Numbered from the stretch's first letter, positions 1 through 8,905 are shown. The stretch is 64,000 nt of DNA from Bifidobacterium psychraerophilum (GCF_000741705.1 NZ_JGZI01000010.1:620001-684000); one strand, 5' to 3'. Numbers and translations: made by a program. The notes: generated by a model from the sequence alone, not told the origin.

Positions 1-668
1 CATGCGGCGATGAAGGCGAAGACCGAAGTCGAGATGATGCCGGGTGCAACCAATGGGAAGGTGATCATCCGAAGGATCTGCCATTCACTGGCACCTTCCA
101 CCCTCGCCGATTCGAAGATATCGACCGGAATGGCGAGGAAGAAACCCCTCATATTCCAGATCGAGAAGGGCAGCACCGCTGCGATGTAGGCCAGTATCAG
201 ACCCATGTAACTGTTGAGCAGCCCCAGTTGGTTGAACACGATGAACTGCGGGATCAGAAGCGCCGTACCGGGCAGCATCTGGATCGCCAGAACAGTGACC
301 ATAATCGAACGTCGCCCTTTGAAACGGTACAGGGTGAGCGCCGCGCAGGCCAGGAAGGCCAGCAGTACCGAAAGCACCACGGAGACCGTGGTGGTCAGCA
401 CGGAGTTGAACAGATTGACCAGGAACTGGGTCTGGAATATGGCCGTGCGGAAATTCTGCAACGACCAGTGCGTGGGCAGGAACACCGGATTGACCGTCAT
501 CACCTCGTTGCGGGGCTTGAAGGCGGTTATCACCATCCAATACACCGGGAAGAACCAGATGACGCAGAAGATCGCAGCCGCCGTGTTCGTCCTCAGACGC
601 CCCCAAGGGAAACGTTTTTTCGCCTTCACCGGGATGTCCCGGACAGCATCATTGTCCCTTGCGCTCAT
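1..668 (-). CDS. Carbohydrate ABC transporter permease, MalG type (3' end outside window)
   Basis: Second inner-membrane permease of a sugar ABC importer. From the ATG at 668 the protein begins MSARDNDAV, has a first membrane helix near residues 27-47, then several more, and reaches the EAA cytoplasmic loop (VEGASEWQILRMITFPL) that docks onto the ATPase. The last residues lie beyond base 1, so about 222 codons of an expected 275-300 are visible. The start overlaps the stop of the upstream permease (ATGA), so translation is probably coupled. The ATPase is not in view; such importers often share one MsmK-type ATPase encoded elsewhere (family knowledge). Confidence 0.93.
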   Translation of the reverse strand, partial: MSARDNDAVRDIPVKAKKRFPWGRLRTNTAAAIFCVIWFFPVYWMVITAFKPRNEVMTVNPVFLPTHWSLQNFRTAIFQTQFLVNLFNSVLTTTVSVVLSVLLAFLACAALTLYRFKGRRSIMVTVLAIQMLPGTALLIPQFIVFNQLGLLNSYMGLILAYIAAVLPFSIWNMRGFFLAIPVDIFESARVEGASEWQILRMITFPLVAPGIISTSVFAFIAA

Positions 669-1663
669 AGGTCCTCACCTGACTTCAGTAGATTGCGGAT
701 GTAGACACCGGTAAGCACGAGCAGCATCAGCATGGTGATGACCGCGATGGCCGACCCCTGGCCGATATCGAAACTCACAAAGGCCTTGGTGTAGGTGAAG
801 ACCCCGATGGTCGCGGTCGAACCCGCCGGCCCGCCCTGCGAGACCAGCCAGATCTGGTTGAAGACATTGAAATCCCAGATGACGGAAAGAATCGCGACCA
901 CGAGAAGATTCGGCTTGATCATCGGCACGAGTATCTGCCAGTACAAGCGCCACGAACCCGCCCCGTCGAGTTGGGCCGCCTCCAGGCACGAGTGGTCCAC
1001 CGCTATCGTCGCCGCATACAGGGTGATGGCGATGTATGGCACGGCCTGCCAGACCACGAGCATCCATATGCATATCAAGGCGAGCGCCGTGTTGTTCGAC
1101 CATGCGGTATTGCTCATATCACCGAAGATGCGCAGTCTGGTCAGCATCCAGTTCACCACGCCGTACCCCGGCTGGAACAACCACTTCCACACGATCGATG
1201 AGGCGACGTTCGGCATCGCCCATGCGAAGATCAGCACGAAGGTCACCAGGTAGCGCATCGCGCCGTTCAGCCGTGTCATCATCTGCGAGATGTACATGCC
1301 GATCAGCACGCTGCCGAGCACCAGGGCCGCCGTGAACAGCACGGTGCGCAGTATCGCAAACCAGAACTCGCTGTCGCTCAGGGCGATCACATATTGCCTG
1401 AGCCCGACGATATTGAATTCACCGGTGAACAGGGAACGCTGGTTGAAGTCGGAGAATGACGAGATCAGGAGGAACACGATGGGCACGGCGACCAGTGCGA
1501 TGAGGATCAGTCCGGTCGGACCGAAAAGCATGGCCGCCGTTTTGCCGTCATTGCTCCTCAAACCACGCTGCCTCTTGTTCCGGCGCCTGGGAGCGCCCTG
1601 ATCCCGTGAAGGGTCTTCCCCACTGTGCGGGACAGGACCCACCCCTGTTGTCACGGATGTCAT
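665..1663 (-). CDS. Carbohydrate ABC transporter permease, MalF type
   Basis: First permease of the importer, 332 residues. A basic N-terminus (PRRRNKRQRG) is followed by membrane helices starting at FGPTGLILIALVAVPIVF and by an EAA-type loop near LEAAQLDGAGSWRLYWQI, the ATPase contact. The start was moved from 1798 to the ATG at 1663 because AAAGGAGG lies just upstream at 1668-1675 and the longer reading has no membrane or domain logic. It follows the binding-protein gene after a 134-base gap that holds a stable hairpin. The substrate cannot be read from the sequence; the neighbouring fructokinase and ROK regulator suggest a plant- or fructose-containing oligosaccharide, which is inference. 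Confidence 0.94.
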   Translation of the reverse strand: MTSVTTGVGPVPHSGEDPSRDQGAPRRRNKRQRGLRSNDGKTAAMLFGPTGLILIALVAVPIVFLLISSFSDFNQRSLFTGEFNIVGLRQYVIALSDSEFWFAILRTVLFTAALVLGSVLIGMYISQMMTRLNGAMRYLVTFVLIFAWAMPNVASSIVWKWLFQPGYGVVNWMLTRLRIFGDMSNTAWSNNTALALICIWMLVVWQAVPYIAITLYAATIAVDHSCLEAAQLDGAGSWRLYWQILVPMIKPNLLVVAILSVIWDFNVFNQIWLVSQGGPAGSTATIGVFTYTKAFVSFDIGQGSAIAVITMLMLLVLTGVYIRNLLKSGEDL

Positions 1664-1685
1664 ACATCCTCCTTTCACATCATCT

Positions 1686-1732
1686 GCCCGGGTACCGTTC
1701 ACGAAAGCCGACTCGGTAGACGGCACCCGGGC
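1686..1732 (-). promoter_or_regulatory. Stem-loop between binding-protein and permease genes
   Basis: GCCCGGGTACCGT (1686-1698) pairs with ACGGCACCCGGGC (1720-1732): 13 pairs in the leftward RNA, one of them G-U, with a 21-nt loop. No U-run follows. A second small hairpin (GGGCC AA GGCCC) lies at 1736-1747. Such stems between binding-protein and permease genes commonly protect the upstream mRNA and let the lipoprotein be made in excess; that role is inferred. Confidence 0.6.
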
Positions 1733-1797
1733 ACAGGGCCAAGGCCCGTGCCGCTTACGCCCCATGACCCCTGAGACCGCTATGGCCCTCAGAATCA

Positions 1798-3111
1798 CTA
1801 CTTGGCGAACACCTCGTCCATATGGGCATCGAAGGTCTTCGCCGCCTGCTCCGGCGTGGCCGTGCCGGTTGCGATCGACTGGGTGAAGGAGTTCACCGAT
1901 TTGTCACCCTCGATGGTCGCCCAGTTCGGTGAGCCCGGCGTGGCCTTCGAGTTCTTCGCCGCCTCGAAGAACCCCTTCTGGGCCTCCGGGAAGTCACTCG
2001 ATTTCATTGCCTGGCTCAGACCCTCGACGGTGTTGGGCAGCCAACCGTCATTGCCGAACACCCATTTCTGCTGAATTGCCGAGCTGGATGCGATCTTGAC
2101 CCATTCAAGCGCCAGAGCCGAGTTCTGGCTCTTCGCGGCGATCGTCCAATCCGAGCCGGCCGTCATGGCGGGCTGGTTCTCACCACTCTGGCCCGGCATC
2201 GCGAATGTCGCCAGATCATCCTCGCTCACACTGGAATTGATGGTTTTCACAGCGGAGAGCGCCGCGCTGTTGGCCAGAATCGCGGAAGTCGTACCATCGG
2301 CAAGCATCTGGTTCTGGTCGGGCGAATCGGTATCGAGACTCCGGGAGGCCTTGCTGGAATAGGTGTTCTGGAATGCCTTCCATTCCTCAAGGCCCTTGAT
2401 GCTCTTGGCGCTGGAGGTGGTGCCCGTCCAGGTGCCGTCCTTCTCCTTGGCGACGTCACCACCGGCGTCCCAGACGAACTGCAGCATCGAATACCAGTAT
2501 TGCCCCGGAAGATAGAAGGGTGTGAAGTCCTTGTTCGAGGCGTTCTTCGCCGCCACCTTGTCCAGATCGGCGGTGAATTCCTCCCAGGTCGTCGGCTCGG
2601 TCGTCACGCCCGCATCGGCCCAGATCTTTTTGTTGTAGACCACGGCTCTGGCGGCTCCGAAGGCCGGGACTCCGTACAATTTGCCGCTGACCGTGGCCGG
2701 ATCCTCAAGTCCGCTGAGCCACTGCTTCCCCTCCGAAAGATCCTTCTTATGCGAGGTCAGATCAAGCAGGCCGCCGCTGGAGGCGAATCCCGCCACCTGT
2801 GTGTTGCCGATATCGAGCACGTCGGGAGGCGTCGAAGTGGTGAGCGCGGTGGTGATCTTTGTGGTGATATCGGTCCACTGCTGGGTCTCCACCTTGACCT
2901 TCGCACCGGTCTTCTTGGTGAATGCGGCGTTGATCGCATCCAATGTCTGTGTTGAATAGTCCCCCTGCATGGCCCATATCGTGATGGTCTTGCCCGCGCC
3001 ATCGGTGGAATCCGACGACGACGAGGCGGATGAACCGCCAACGGAGCAGCCGCTTAATGCCAGGGTTGCCGCGGTGAGCGCCGCAACCATCATCGTTTTC
3101 TTATGCCTCAT
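1798..3111 (-). CDS. Sugar ABC transporter substrate-binding lipoprotein
   Basis: Extracellular solute-binding protein of family 1 type, 437 residues. It begins MRHKKTMMVAALTAATLA with lipobox LSGC, so the mature protein is attached to the membrane by Cys. A Ser-rich linker (SSASSSSDSTDG) precedes the binding domain, which has the typical TITIWAMQGDYS start and a PPDVLDIGNT segment. The start was moved from 3372 to the ATG at 3111, because only there does a signal peptide begin; GGGGG lies six bases upstream. It is the first gene of the leftward importer operon and is divergent from the ROK gene. Confidence 0.95.
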   Translation of the reverse strand: MRHKKTMMVAALTAATLALSGCSVGGSSASSSSDSTDGAGKTITIWAMQGDYSTQTLDAINAAFTKKTGAKVKVETQQWTDITTKITTALTTSTPPDVLDIGNTQVAGFASSGGLLDLTSHKKDLSEGKQWLSGLEDPATVSGKLYGVPAFGAARAVVYNKKIWADAGVTTEPTTWEEFTADLDKVAAKNASNKDFTPFYLPGQYWYSMLQFVWDAGGDVAKEKDGTWTGTTSSAKSIKGLEEWKAFQNTYSSKASRSLDTDSPDQNQMLADGTTSAILANSAALSAVKTINSSVSEDDLATFAMPGQSGENQPAMTAGSDWTIAAKSQNSALALEWVKIASSSAIQQKWVFGNDGWLPNTVEGLSQAMKSSDFPEAQKGFFEAAKNSKATPGSPNWATIEGDKSVNSFTQSIATGTATPEQAAKTFDAHMDEVFAK

Positions 3112-3495
3112 CTTGAACCCCCATTGATTTTCCTGACAGCCATATGCGCCCAAGGGCTCCGATCTCTCTGCAGTGGGAACACCGCATCTTTCGATGCCGC
3201 GATTCCCGAAATCGGCGCCGGGCGCATCGCCGTGAAACGGCGTTGACAAGGAAGCAGCCAAACGATCCCCGAGATACGTGTTTAGTTCACTTTCCTTACT
3301 ATTGTTTTTTATACGTGCTTTATGTCCATTCGGTTTCGTCAACAAATCCTGAAGTTCAATTCTTTTCGACACTGTTAACGACCCGCGCAGGCGGCCAGGA
3401 AAGGCAACACGCCGAATAGACTTTTTTGTATTAACGAAGTTAATATATTACTGTTTGTTTCCACAAGGTTCATAATCGACGACGAAGGAGTCATC
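3112..3495. promoter_or_regulatory. Divergent control region between importer and ROK operons, with palindromes
   Basis: This 384-base non-coding, locally AT-rich region separates two divergent operons. It contains TTAACGAAGTTAA (3431-3443, perfect 5-bp arms with a 3-nt centre) overlapping a perfect palindrome TAATATATTA (3441-3450). A -10-like CATAAT at 3471-3476 would serve the ROK gene and leave a short leader with SD AAGGAG at 3485-3490. The palindromes sit where a ROK repressor would block that promoter. Binding is inferred, not shown. Confidence 0.5.
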
Positions 3496-4722
3496 GTGCG
3501 CTCTGGCACATCAGGGATGCCCCGCGGGGGTGACCACCAATCCCTTTCAGAATTGAACCGCTCACGTGTTGTCGAGTATCTCCATCGCAACGGCATCAGC
3601 TCACGCGCCGATATAGCCCATGCGCTGGGACTCACACCACCGGCCATCACCAAAATAACGGCGAAGCTCATAGATCTGGGCATCATCAGCGAAACCGGAA
3701 ACCTCGAAGGACGATTGAACCGAAGGGCTCTGGGCCTTGCCCTCAACCATTCGAAATACCGTGTGATCGGAGTGAAATTCGCCCGCAGCCTGGTCCAGAT
3801 CGGCGTGTTCGACATCAGCGGCCGTCAACTCTCGATCATCGACCTGCCTCCCGTGAAGGATACGAGCATCGCCTCCACCATCGTGGAGATCCGCTCGATC
3901 ATCAGCGATCTGCTGGCGAAGGATCCCGACATCGTCGCGGTCGGAATGTCCGTTCCCGGTCCGTATCTCAGGCATGAGGGACGCATCGCCGTGGTCACGT
4001 CCATGCCTGGCTGGACGGAGGTCTGCTACACGGATGAGTTCCAGCACGCATTCCCGGTGCCGACATTCATCGAGCACGACGCCCGCTCGGGCGCCCTGGC
4101 GGAAAGCCTTTTCGACCCACGCATCTCATCCGGCAACATCGCCTACTATCTGGTGGGAGAAGGCGTCGGCGTCGGCGTGATGGAGCACGAAAGGCTCATC
4201 AACGGGGACCGCGGAGCCGCGACGGAAATCGGACACATCAGCATCGACGTCAACGGCAAAGCCTGCAAATGCGGCAATGTGGGCTGTCTGGAATGCTACT
4301 GCTCCGCCGTCGCCGTGCACGAAAGACTCCTCGAATCCGATATCCTCCCCGACCGGGAAAACATTGCATCCATGACGCATCGAGATGCCTGCAACGCCCT
4401 GTTCAACGCCGCGAAGCTGGGTAATATGCGGGCACAGCAGCTGGTGAAGGAAACCGCCGAATTCGTCGCATACGGATGCGTCAACATCATCAATTGCTAC
4501 AACCCCAAGCAGATCGTCATCGGTGACATCATGTCCCAGGCCGGGCCGGCATTGCTGGACACGATCAAGAAAGTCCTGAAACAGCGTGTTGTTCCCGAAA
4601 TACTGGACGGCACGGAAATCATGCTCTCAACGTTGACGAGCGATCCCACCCTCACCGGTGCAGCCGCCGTCGCGGCAAACCAATTCCTGCGTCATCCCTC
4701 CCGCTTCGCCAGAAGCACTTGA
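3496..4722 (+). CDS. ROK family transcriptional repressor
   Basis: Sugar-responsive regulator of the NagC/XylR type, 408 residues, GTG start with SD AAGGAG five bases upstream. The N-terminus is a winged helix (residues about 15-70: SRADIAHALGLTPPAITKIT). The ROK sugar-kinase-like fold follows with GEGVGVGV, EIGHI and the zinc motif CKCGNVGCLECYC. It heads a rightward operon with a fructokinase and a sugar permease and is divergent from the importer, so it probably controls both in response to a sugar or sugar phosphate. The effector is unknown. Confidence 0.94.
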   Translation: MRSGTSGMPRGGDHQSLSELNRSRVVEYLHRNGISSRADIAHALGLTPPAITKITAKLIDLGIISETGNLEGRLNRRALGLALNHSKYRVIGVKFARSLVQIGVFDISGRQLSIIDLPPVKDTSIASTIVEIRSIISDLLAKDPDIVAVGMSVPGPYLRHEGRIAVVTSMPGWTEVCYTDEFQHAFPVPTFIEHDARSGALAESLFDPRISSGNIAYYLVGEGVGVGVMEHERLINGDRGAATEIGHISIDVNGKACKCGNVGCLECYCSAVAVHERLLESDILPDRENIASMTHRDACNALFNAAKLGNMRAQQLVKETAEFVAYGCVNIINCYNPKQIVIGDIMSQAGPALLDTIKKVLKQRVVPEILDGTEIMLSTLTSDPTLTGAAAVAANQFLRHPSRFARST

Positions 4723-4802
4723 CCACCGCGGGACGACGACGCAAGAAACGACAACACTCATAACCGAAAAATTGAAAGAAGCACCATCAGGAAGGAAATA
4801 CC

Positions 4803-5705
4803 ATGAACCAGCCAATCGTACTCAGCCTCGGAGAGCTGCTTTGGGACATGCTGCCCGGAGGCAAGCGAGCCGGTGGAGCTCCTGCGAACTTCATCTACCA
4901 TGCAATGAAGAATGGATCAGACGGATACTCGATCAGCGCCGTCGGCGAGGATGCCCTGGGCGACGAACTTTCGAATGCCATCACCGATGCCGGCATCAAG
5001 TCGATCCTGCAACGCAACGCCTGGCCGACCAGCACCGTCGAGGTCGCTCTGAAGAACGGCATCCCGGAGTACACCATCGTCCGCAATGTCGCATGGGACC
5101 ACATCGTGCTCACCCGTGAACTCATCGAACTCGTCGGCAAAGCCGACGCGGTCTGCTTCGGCACCCTGGCACTGCGCAGCCCCGAATCACACGACACGAT
5201 CATCGAGCTGCTGAAGCACACCAAGCCCGGCGCAATGAAGTTCTTCGACATCAATCTTCGTGGTGACCACTACTCCAAGGAGCTCATCACCGAGCTGCTC
5301 TGGCAGGCGACCGTACTCAAGCTCAATGACGCCGAGCTGCTACTCTTGCAAGATATGTTCGATATCCGCGGAACCTCCGATGCCGATGCATGCCAGTGGT
5401 TCATCGACCACTTCGACCTCGAGTACACCGTTCTGACCGCGGGAAGCGAATACAGCAGCATCTTCGGCCGTACCGGCGACTCATCCACACTCTCCACACC
5501 ACACGTCAAGGTCGCCGATACCGTCGGCGCCGGTGACTCCTTCTCAGGTACTTTTACCAGCAACATTCTCAAAGGCGTGTCCCTTCACAGCGCTCACCGC
5601 GCGGCCGTCAACACGGCTGCCTACGTGTGCACGCAGAACGGCGCATGGCCCGACTATCCGGAAGCCATTCCGGATTACCTCGCACTGGCGGAAGCCGAAA
5701 ATTAA
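4803..5705 (+). CDS. Fructokinase-like PfkB family sugar kinase
   Basis: Cytoplasmic ATP-dependent sugar kinase, 300 residues, the usual PfkB length. The N-terminal GELLWDMLPGGKRAGGAPAN carries the conserved sugar-binding GG/N motif. The C-terminal signature DTVGAGDSFSGTF holds the anion-hole glycines and the catalytic Asp. AGGAAGG precedes the ATG. Among PfkB kinases the LPGG...GGAPAN pattern is most like bacterial fructokinases, so phosphorylation of fructose to fructose-6-phosphate, an entry point to the bifid shunt, is the likely role. It is transcribed with the ROK gene and the MFS permease. Confidence 0.88.
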   Translation: MNQPIVLSLGELLWDMLPGGKRAGGAPANFIYHAMKNGSDGYSISAVGEDALGDELSNAITDAGIKSILQRNAWPTSTVEVALKNGIPEYTIVRNVAWDHIVLTRELIELVGKADAVCFGTLALRSPESHDTIIELLKHTKPGAMKFFDINLRGDHYSKELITELLWQATVLKLNDAELLLLQDMFDIRGTSDADACQWFIDHFDLEYTVLTAGSEYSSIFGRTGDSSTLSTPHVKVADTVGAGDSFSGTFTSNILKGVSLHSAHRAAVNTAAYVCTQNGAWPDYPEAIPDYLALAEAEN

Positions 5706-5717
5706 GCAGTGAAGTAT

Positions 5718-5751
5718 CGTCAGGCCGCGGATGGGGATCCGTGGCCTGACG
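5718..5751 (+). promoter_or_regulatory. Strong intercistronic hairpin between kinase and permease genes
   Basis: CGTCAGGCC-GCGGAT (5718-5732) pairs with ATCCGT-GGCCTGACG (5737-5751): fifteen pairs with one G-U and a GGGG loop. No U-run follows; the SD of the permease (GAGGGG) starts about three bases after the stem. It may insulate or tune permease translation or protect the upstream mRNA; partial termination is possible. Confidence 0.65.
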
Positions 5752-5766
5752 AAGAGGGGAAAGCAC

Positions 5767-7011
5767 ATGTCAAATGCAAGTTCAGGCCGCACTCGGCCAG
5801 GAATGAATATCCGGGCGCTCGCGCCGGTGATGATTTCATTCTTCATCATGGGATTCGTCGATCTGGTGGGTATCGCGGCGAACTATGTGAAGGACGACTT
5901 CTCACTCACGGATTCTCAGGCCAATCTCTTCACCAGTATGGTGTTCTTCTGGTTCCTCATCTTCTCGGTGCCGACCGGTCTGTTGATGAACCGCATCGGC
6001 AGGCGACGCACCGTGCTCATCAGCATCATCGTCACCTCAGCCGCCCTGATTGTTCCCGTCATCGGATACATGCAGCCGTCGAAGGACGTGCGCTTCATTC
6101 TGATGATCATCTCATTCTGCTTGCTTGGCATCGGCAACACCCTGATGCAGGTGTCCTTGAACCCCCTGCTCAGCAATCTGGTGTCGGATGACAAACTCGC
6201 CAGCACACTGACACTCGGACAGTTCGTCAAGGCGATAGCATCCTTCATCGCCCCGATCCTCGCCGGTTGGATGGCCACGGCATTCGGCATGTGGTGGCTG
6301 CTGTATGTGATCTTCCTCGTCGTCGCAATCGTCGGCTACGCGCTTCTCGCAGCGGACCACATCGAGGAAGCAGCACCCGACAAAGGCAAGACCAGCATCG
6401 CACGTTGCTTCGCCCTGTTGAAGGACCCGGTGGTGCTGCTCTGCTTCCTGGGCATCGTCAGCCACGTCGGCATCGATGTGGGCATCAATACGACAGCCCC
6501 CAAGATTCTGATGGAACAGACCGGCCAGTCACTCTCCACCGCAGGTATCGCGACAAGCGTCTACTTCGTCTTCCGTACGATCGGATGCCTGACAGGCAGC
6601 GTCACCCTGCAGCGTCTGAGCAATAAGACGGCACTGCGCATCTGCGCGGTCATGATGACGCTCTCGGTTGTCTGCTTCACCGTGTTCATCACCGTATCGC
6701 AGTCCCCCGTGTTCCTCTGCTATCTCGGTCTCGCACTGGTCGGTTTCGGCAACTCCAATGTGTTCTCGCTGTTCCTGACCCGCGGCCTGCTCCATATGCC
6801 TTCACGCCAGAACGAGATCTCCGGACTGATGATGATGGGTCTGATCGGCGGGGCCATCTTCCCGCCTCTGATGGGTCTCGCCTCCGATGCCGTCGGCATG
6901 CAGACCGGCGCCATTGCGGTGATGTCGGTTGGCGTGGTCTACGTGCTGGTGATCGCGATCTTCCACGGCCTGATCGTCTCCAAGAACGAGAAGGTGAACC
7001 CGGCCGACTGA
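5767..7011 (+). CDS. MFS transporter, FHS-like sugar permease
   Basis: Twelve-helix major facilitator of 414 residues. It begins MSNASSGRTRPGMNIRALAP, and between helices 2 and 3 has the MFS loop NRIGRRRT. The N-terminal run FFIMGFVDLVGIAANYVKDD resembles fucose/glucose permeases (FHS family). The start at 5767 is preferred to 5731 because GAGGGG precedes it and 5731 lies inside the hairpin. As the last gene of the ROK-kinase operon it probably imports the hexose that the kinase phosphorylates by proton symport. Confidence 0.85.
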   Translation: MSNASSGRTRPGMNIRALAPVMISFFIMGFVDLVGIAANYVKDDFSLTDSQANLFTSMVFFWFLIFSVPTGLLMNRIGRRRTVLISIIVTSAALIVPVIGYMQPSKDVRFILMIISFCLLGIGNTLMQVSLNPLLSNLVSDDKLASTLTLGQFVKAIASFIAPILAGWMATAFGMWWLLYVIFLVVAIVGYALLAADHIEEAAPDKGKTSIARCFALLKDPVVLLCFLGIVSHVGIDVGINTTAPKILMEQTGQSLSTAGIATSVYFVFRTIGCLTGSVTLQRLSNKTALRICAVMMTLSVVCFTVFITVSQSPVFLCYLGLALVGFGNSNVFSLFLTRGLLHMPSRQNEISGLMMMGLIGGAIFPPLMGLASDAVGMQTGAIAVMSVGVVYVLVIAIFHGLIVSKNEKVNPAD

Positions 7012-7036
7012 TCGACCGCGCTCCCGCTGAATCGTT

Positions 7037-7095
7037 GCGGCGGGTGCCCATGATGCGGACCTTCCCCAGGTCCTGTGATCGTGGGCACCCGCCGC
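7037..7095 (+). terminator. Long nested inverted repeat after the sugar operon
   Basis: GCGGCGGGTGCCCA (7037-7050) is perfectly complementary to TGGGCACCCGCCGC (7082-7095). The loop contains a second hairpin, GGACCT...AGGTCC. It is followed by ATTGTATTT, a weak U-rich tail. It probably ends the ROK operon transcript before ssrA. Confidence 0.75.
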
Positions 7096-7286
7096 ATTGT
7101 ATTTGGGGGTCGCGTGCGCATTGGGATTATGTGATTGGCGTCGTATCCTGGCGATGGACGTCGGCACTGCGCATTGGGTAAGCGACGATGCTCGATTGAA
7201 CAAGCGCAATTGAGCAAGCACGTTGGTGCCGTGCGTTTCGTCGGGCCCGGATTCTGGGTTTTCGGAATACTGCGGTGCGGAAACTG

Positions 7287-7356
7287 TTGACGATAGTGCT
7301 ATTGCGGATGTTGTACAATAGGGTGTTCGGTCTTACGGCCGGATGTGTTTGATAAT
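7287..7356 (+). promoter_or_regulatory. Candidate ssrA promoters
   Basis: GATAAT at 7351-7356 is a near-consensus -10 box ten bases before the mature tmRNA 5' end. A second candidate is TACAAT (7314-7319) with TTGACG (7287-7292), although the 21-base spacing is long. tmRNA is normally trimmed at the 5' end by RNase P, so the upstream promoter is also compatible. Confidence 0.4.
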
Positions 7357-7365
7357 TGAATATAT

Positions 7366-7760
7366 GGGGCTGATCGGTTTCGACGGTGATCTGTTCGTCG
7401 CAGAGAAGCGTGCCGAGAACGCGGGGGTCCACTCGTTAATGTCCTCCCGCAAACAACAAGTGCTAAATCTAACCGCACTGAGTTCGCTCTCGCTGCCTGA
7501 GCTTCGCGCCAGGAATAAACAGTGAGCAGTGGCTCCGTTCACTCTCTCTCGTCTTCGGGGAGAAGCTGAACGTCATTTAGAGGACTTGCTTGAATCGCTG
7601 CGTCACAGGGTGATTCAGGGACTTTAACTGTGAATATGCCAGCCAATAGTTGTCTGCGACACCATTGGGGGCAGAACAATAGCCATACGGCCAGCAGACT
7701 ACGCACGTAGAAGACTGGGAGTACGGTCACCGGACCCGGGTTCAATTCCCGGCAGCTCCA
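7366..7760 (+). ncRNA. ssrA: tmRNA (transfer-messenger RNA)
   Basis: The 5' end GGGGCTGATCGGTTTCGAC and the 3' end GGTTCAATTCCCGGCAGCTCCA form the tRNA-like acceptor stem (GGGGCTG with CAGCTCC) and T-arm. The tag reading frame starts at the resume codon GCT (7462-7464), encodes AKSNRTEFALAA and stops at TGA (7498-7500). The CCA end is not encoded; the genome continues CGA after the discriminator A at 7760. It rescues stalled ribosomes with SmpB. Its 3' end is a common integration site for genetic elements, as appears to have happened here. Confidence 0.97.
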
Positions 7761-7770
7761 CGAGTATGGA

Positions 7771-7804
7771 AAAGGTCGCTCCGCTTGGAGTGGCCTTTTT
7801 TGTT
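7771..7804 (+). terminator. Intrinsic terminator of ssrA
   Basis: AAAGGTCGCTCC (7771-7782), loop GCTT, then GGAGTGGCCTTT (7787-7798) and TTTGTT. The stem has 12 pairs with two G-U. A diverged second copy of this terminator together with the ssrA 3' end is found at 14819-14868. Confidence 0.85.
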
Positions 7805-7907
7805 ATATCAGTCTTTAATGCCTCTATTTTCAGGTTTTTCCTATTGATCTGTCTCGGCATGCAGTGACATGCTTTTGCCTGTTATTTCTTGTTTAGCGTG
7901 GTAATTG

Positions 7908-8183
7908 ATGTGGTACAAGCGGGATTCTTCACGGGTGTGTGAGGATATTCTGACTCGGAGATTTGGGACGCTACGACAGAAGAAGAATCGGACGAGCGCA
8001 TGGATAGAGGCCAGCTATCTGACACCCTTCTGGGCATTCGATAAGTGGCCTGGGTTAAAGAAACGCCAATATGCGAACTTCGACATCGATGACGCGGCCG
8101 GCGCACTGGTGTGGCTCAAGGACACCAAACTTCGTATCGACGCCCATTCATGGCAGTCTGAGCGTAAGGTTCTTCGGGAATAG
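7908..8183 (+). pseudogene. Truncated tyrosine-integrase remnant
   Basis: A 91-codon fragment beside the ssrA 3' end. The readable part RRFGTLRQKKNRTSAWIEAS, then YLTPFWAFDKWPGL, a KRQ...NFD stretch, AGALVWLKDTKLRIDAHSW and QSERK follows the pattern of the N-terminal arm-binding region of actinobacterial phage-type integrases (sequence-to-YTP-to-F...WL...W.P). No core-binding or catalytic domain (R..HxxR..Y) follows before the stop at 8183 or in the next frames. Position immediately downstream of an ssrA attachment site fits an integrase. Assignment is by pattern, not alignment. Confidence 0.6.
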
Positions 8184-8248
8184 ACGCGACATACCCCACG
8201 ATCATGCCCTACCGCTCTACTTCATCCGCTGCAACTATTCTCGTGCGA

Positions 8249-8641
8249 TCAGGCCGGTTGCAGCGTCTCTCGACCGATGATCCGTGCATGTACGCGGAAC
8301 GACTCAACCATTTCCCCACGGCCTTGCTGTCGATCTCTTTCTACCAAGGAACGCGGTACCCGCACCTGGATCTTCACCGTCTCTTCCCGCTCCTCGGCGA
8401 CACGGGGCCGGTCCAACAGCACCGACACCACATCATCGGGATCATCGGTGCCGGCGGCCTGCATCAGCAGCGCATCCATCTCGGCCAACACCTACTCGCC
8501 AATGCTCGCCTCCGCCTTCGGCGCATCCCATCTCCGCACCTTGTCATTGTTCCCATACCTTGCTGCTTCACTCGTCCAGGAACCCGACTACTCGGCATTC
8601 ACATGGAACACCATGATCGTGCAGGCCCCAGTCATCTTCAT
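8249..8641 (-). pseudogene. Possible RHH-type small protein with two in-frame amber codons
   Basis: Reading leftward from ATG 8641 (GGGG five bases upstream), one frame runs to the stop at 8249 but is cut by TAG at 8588-8590 and 8492-8494. The pieces read as one protein: VFHVNAE*SGSWTSEAARYG, then DKVRRWDAPKAEASIGE*, then LLMQAAGTDDPDDVVSVLL and ETVKIQVRVPRSL. The last motif resembles the beta strand of ribbon-helix-helix DNA-binding proteins. Both stops follow GAG and could derive from Tyr codons. A restart at GTG 8491 would give an 80-residue protein. Function unknown; antitoxin-like regulator is only a possibility. Confidence 0.4.
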
Positions 8642-8905
8642 CACGACCCCGATTGCTCAGTATCAACAGGTCGGCATCGGCTACACCGGTATTAAAGATA
8701 AGAGACGGGCACACCATGAGAGCGCCGGCACATGAAACGACAACAACTCAGCAATCAGGGCACCAGCCGTGAGGCGATAAAGACAGTGGGCACTTTCTCA
8801 CACGATGAACCATCAGACGTAAACTGAACTTATGAAAACGTTCTTTAAAAACATTATCAAAGAATACTGGAATCATGGAAACTAAAAGATCACCCATTCC
8901 TCCTA

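Noticed and set aside
7127-7432. Leftward 101-codon frame across the ssrA promoter
   Set aside because: Antisense to the tmRNA and its promoter, no recognisable protein features.
7731-7760. A tRNA gene suggested by the T-arm GGTTCAATTCCC
   Set aside because: It is the 3' tRNA-like half of tmRNA; there is no D-arm or anticodon arm adjacent and the 5' acceptor strand is at 7366.
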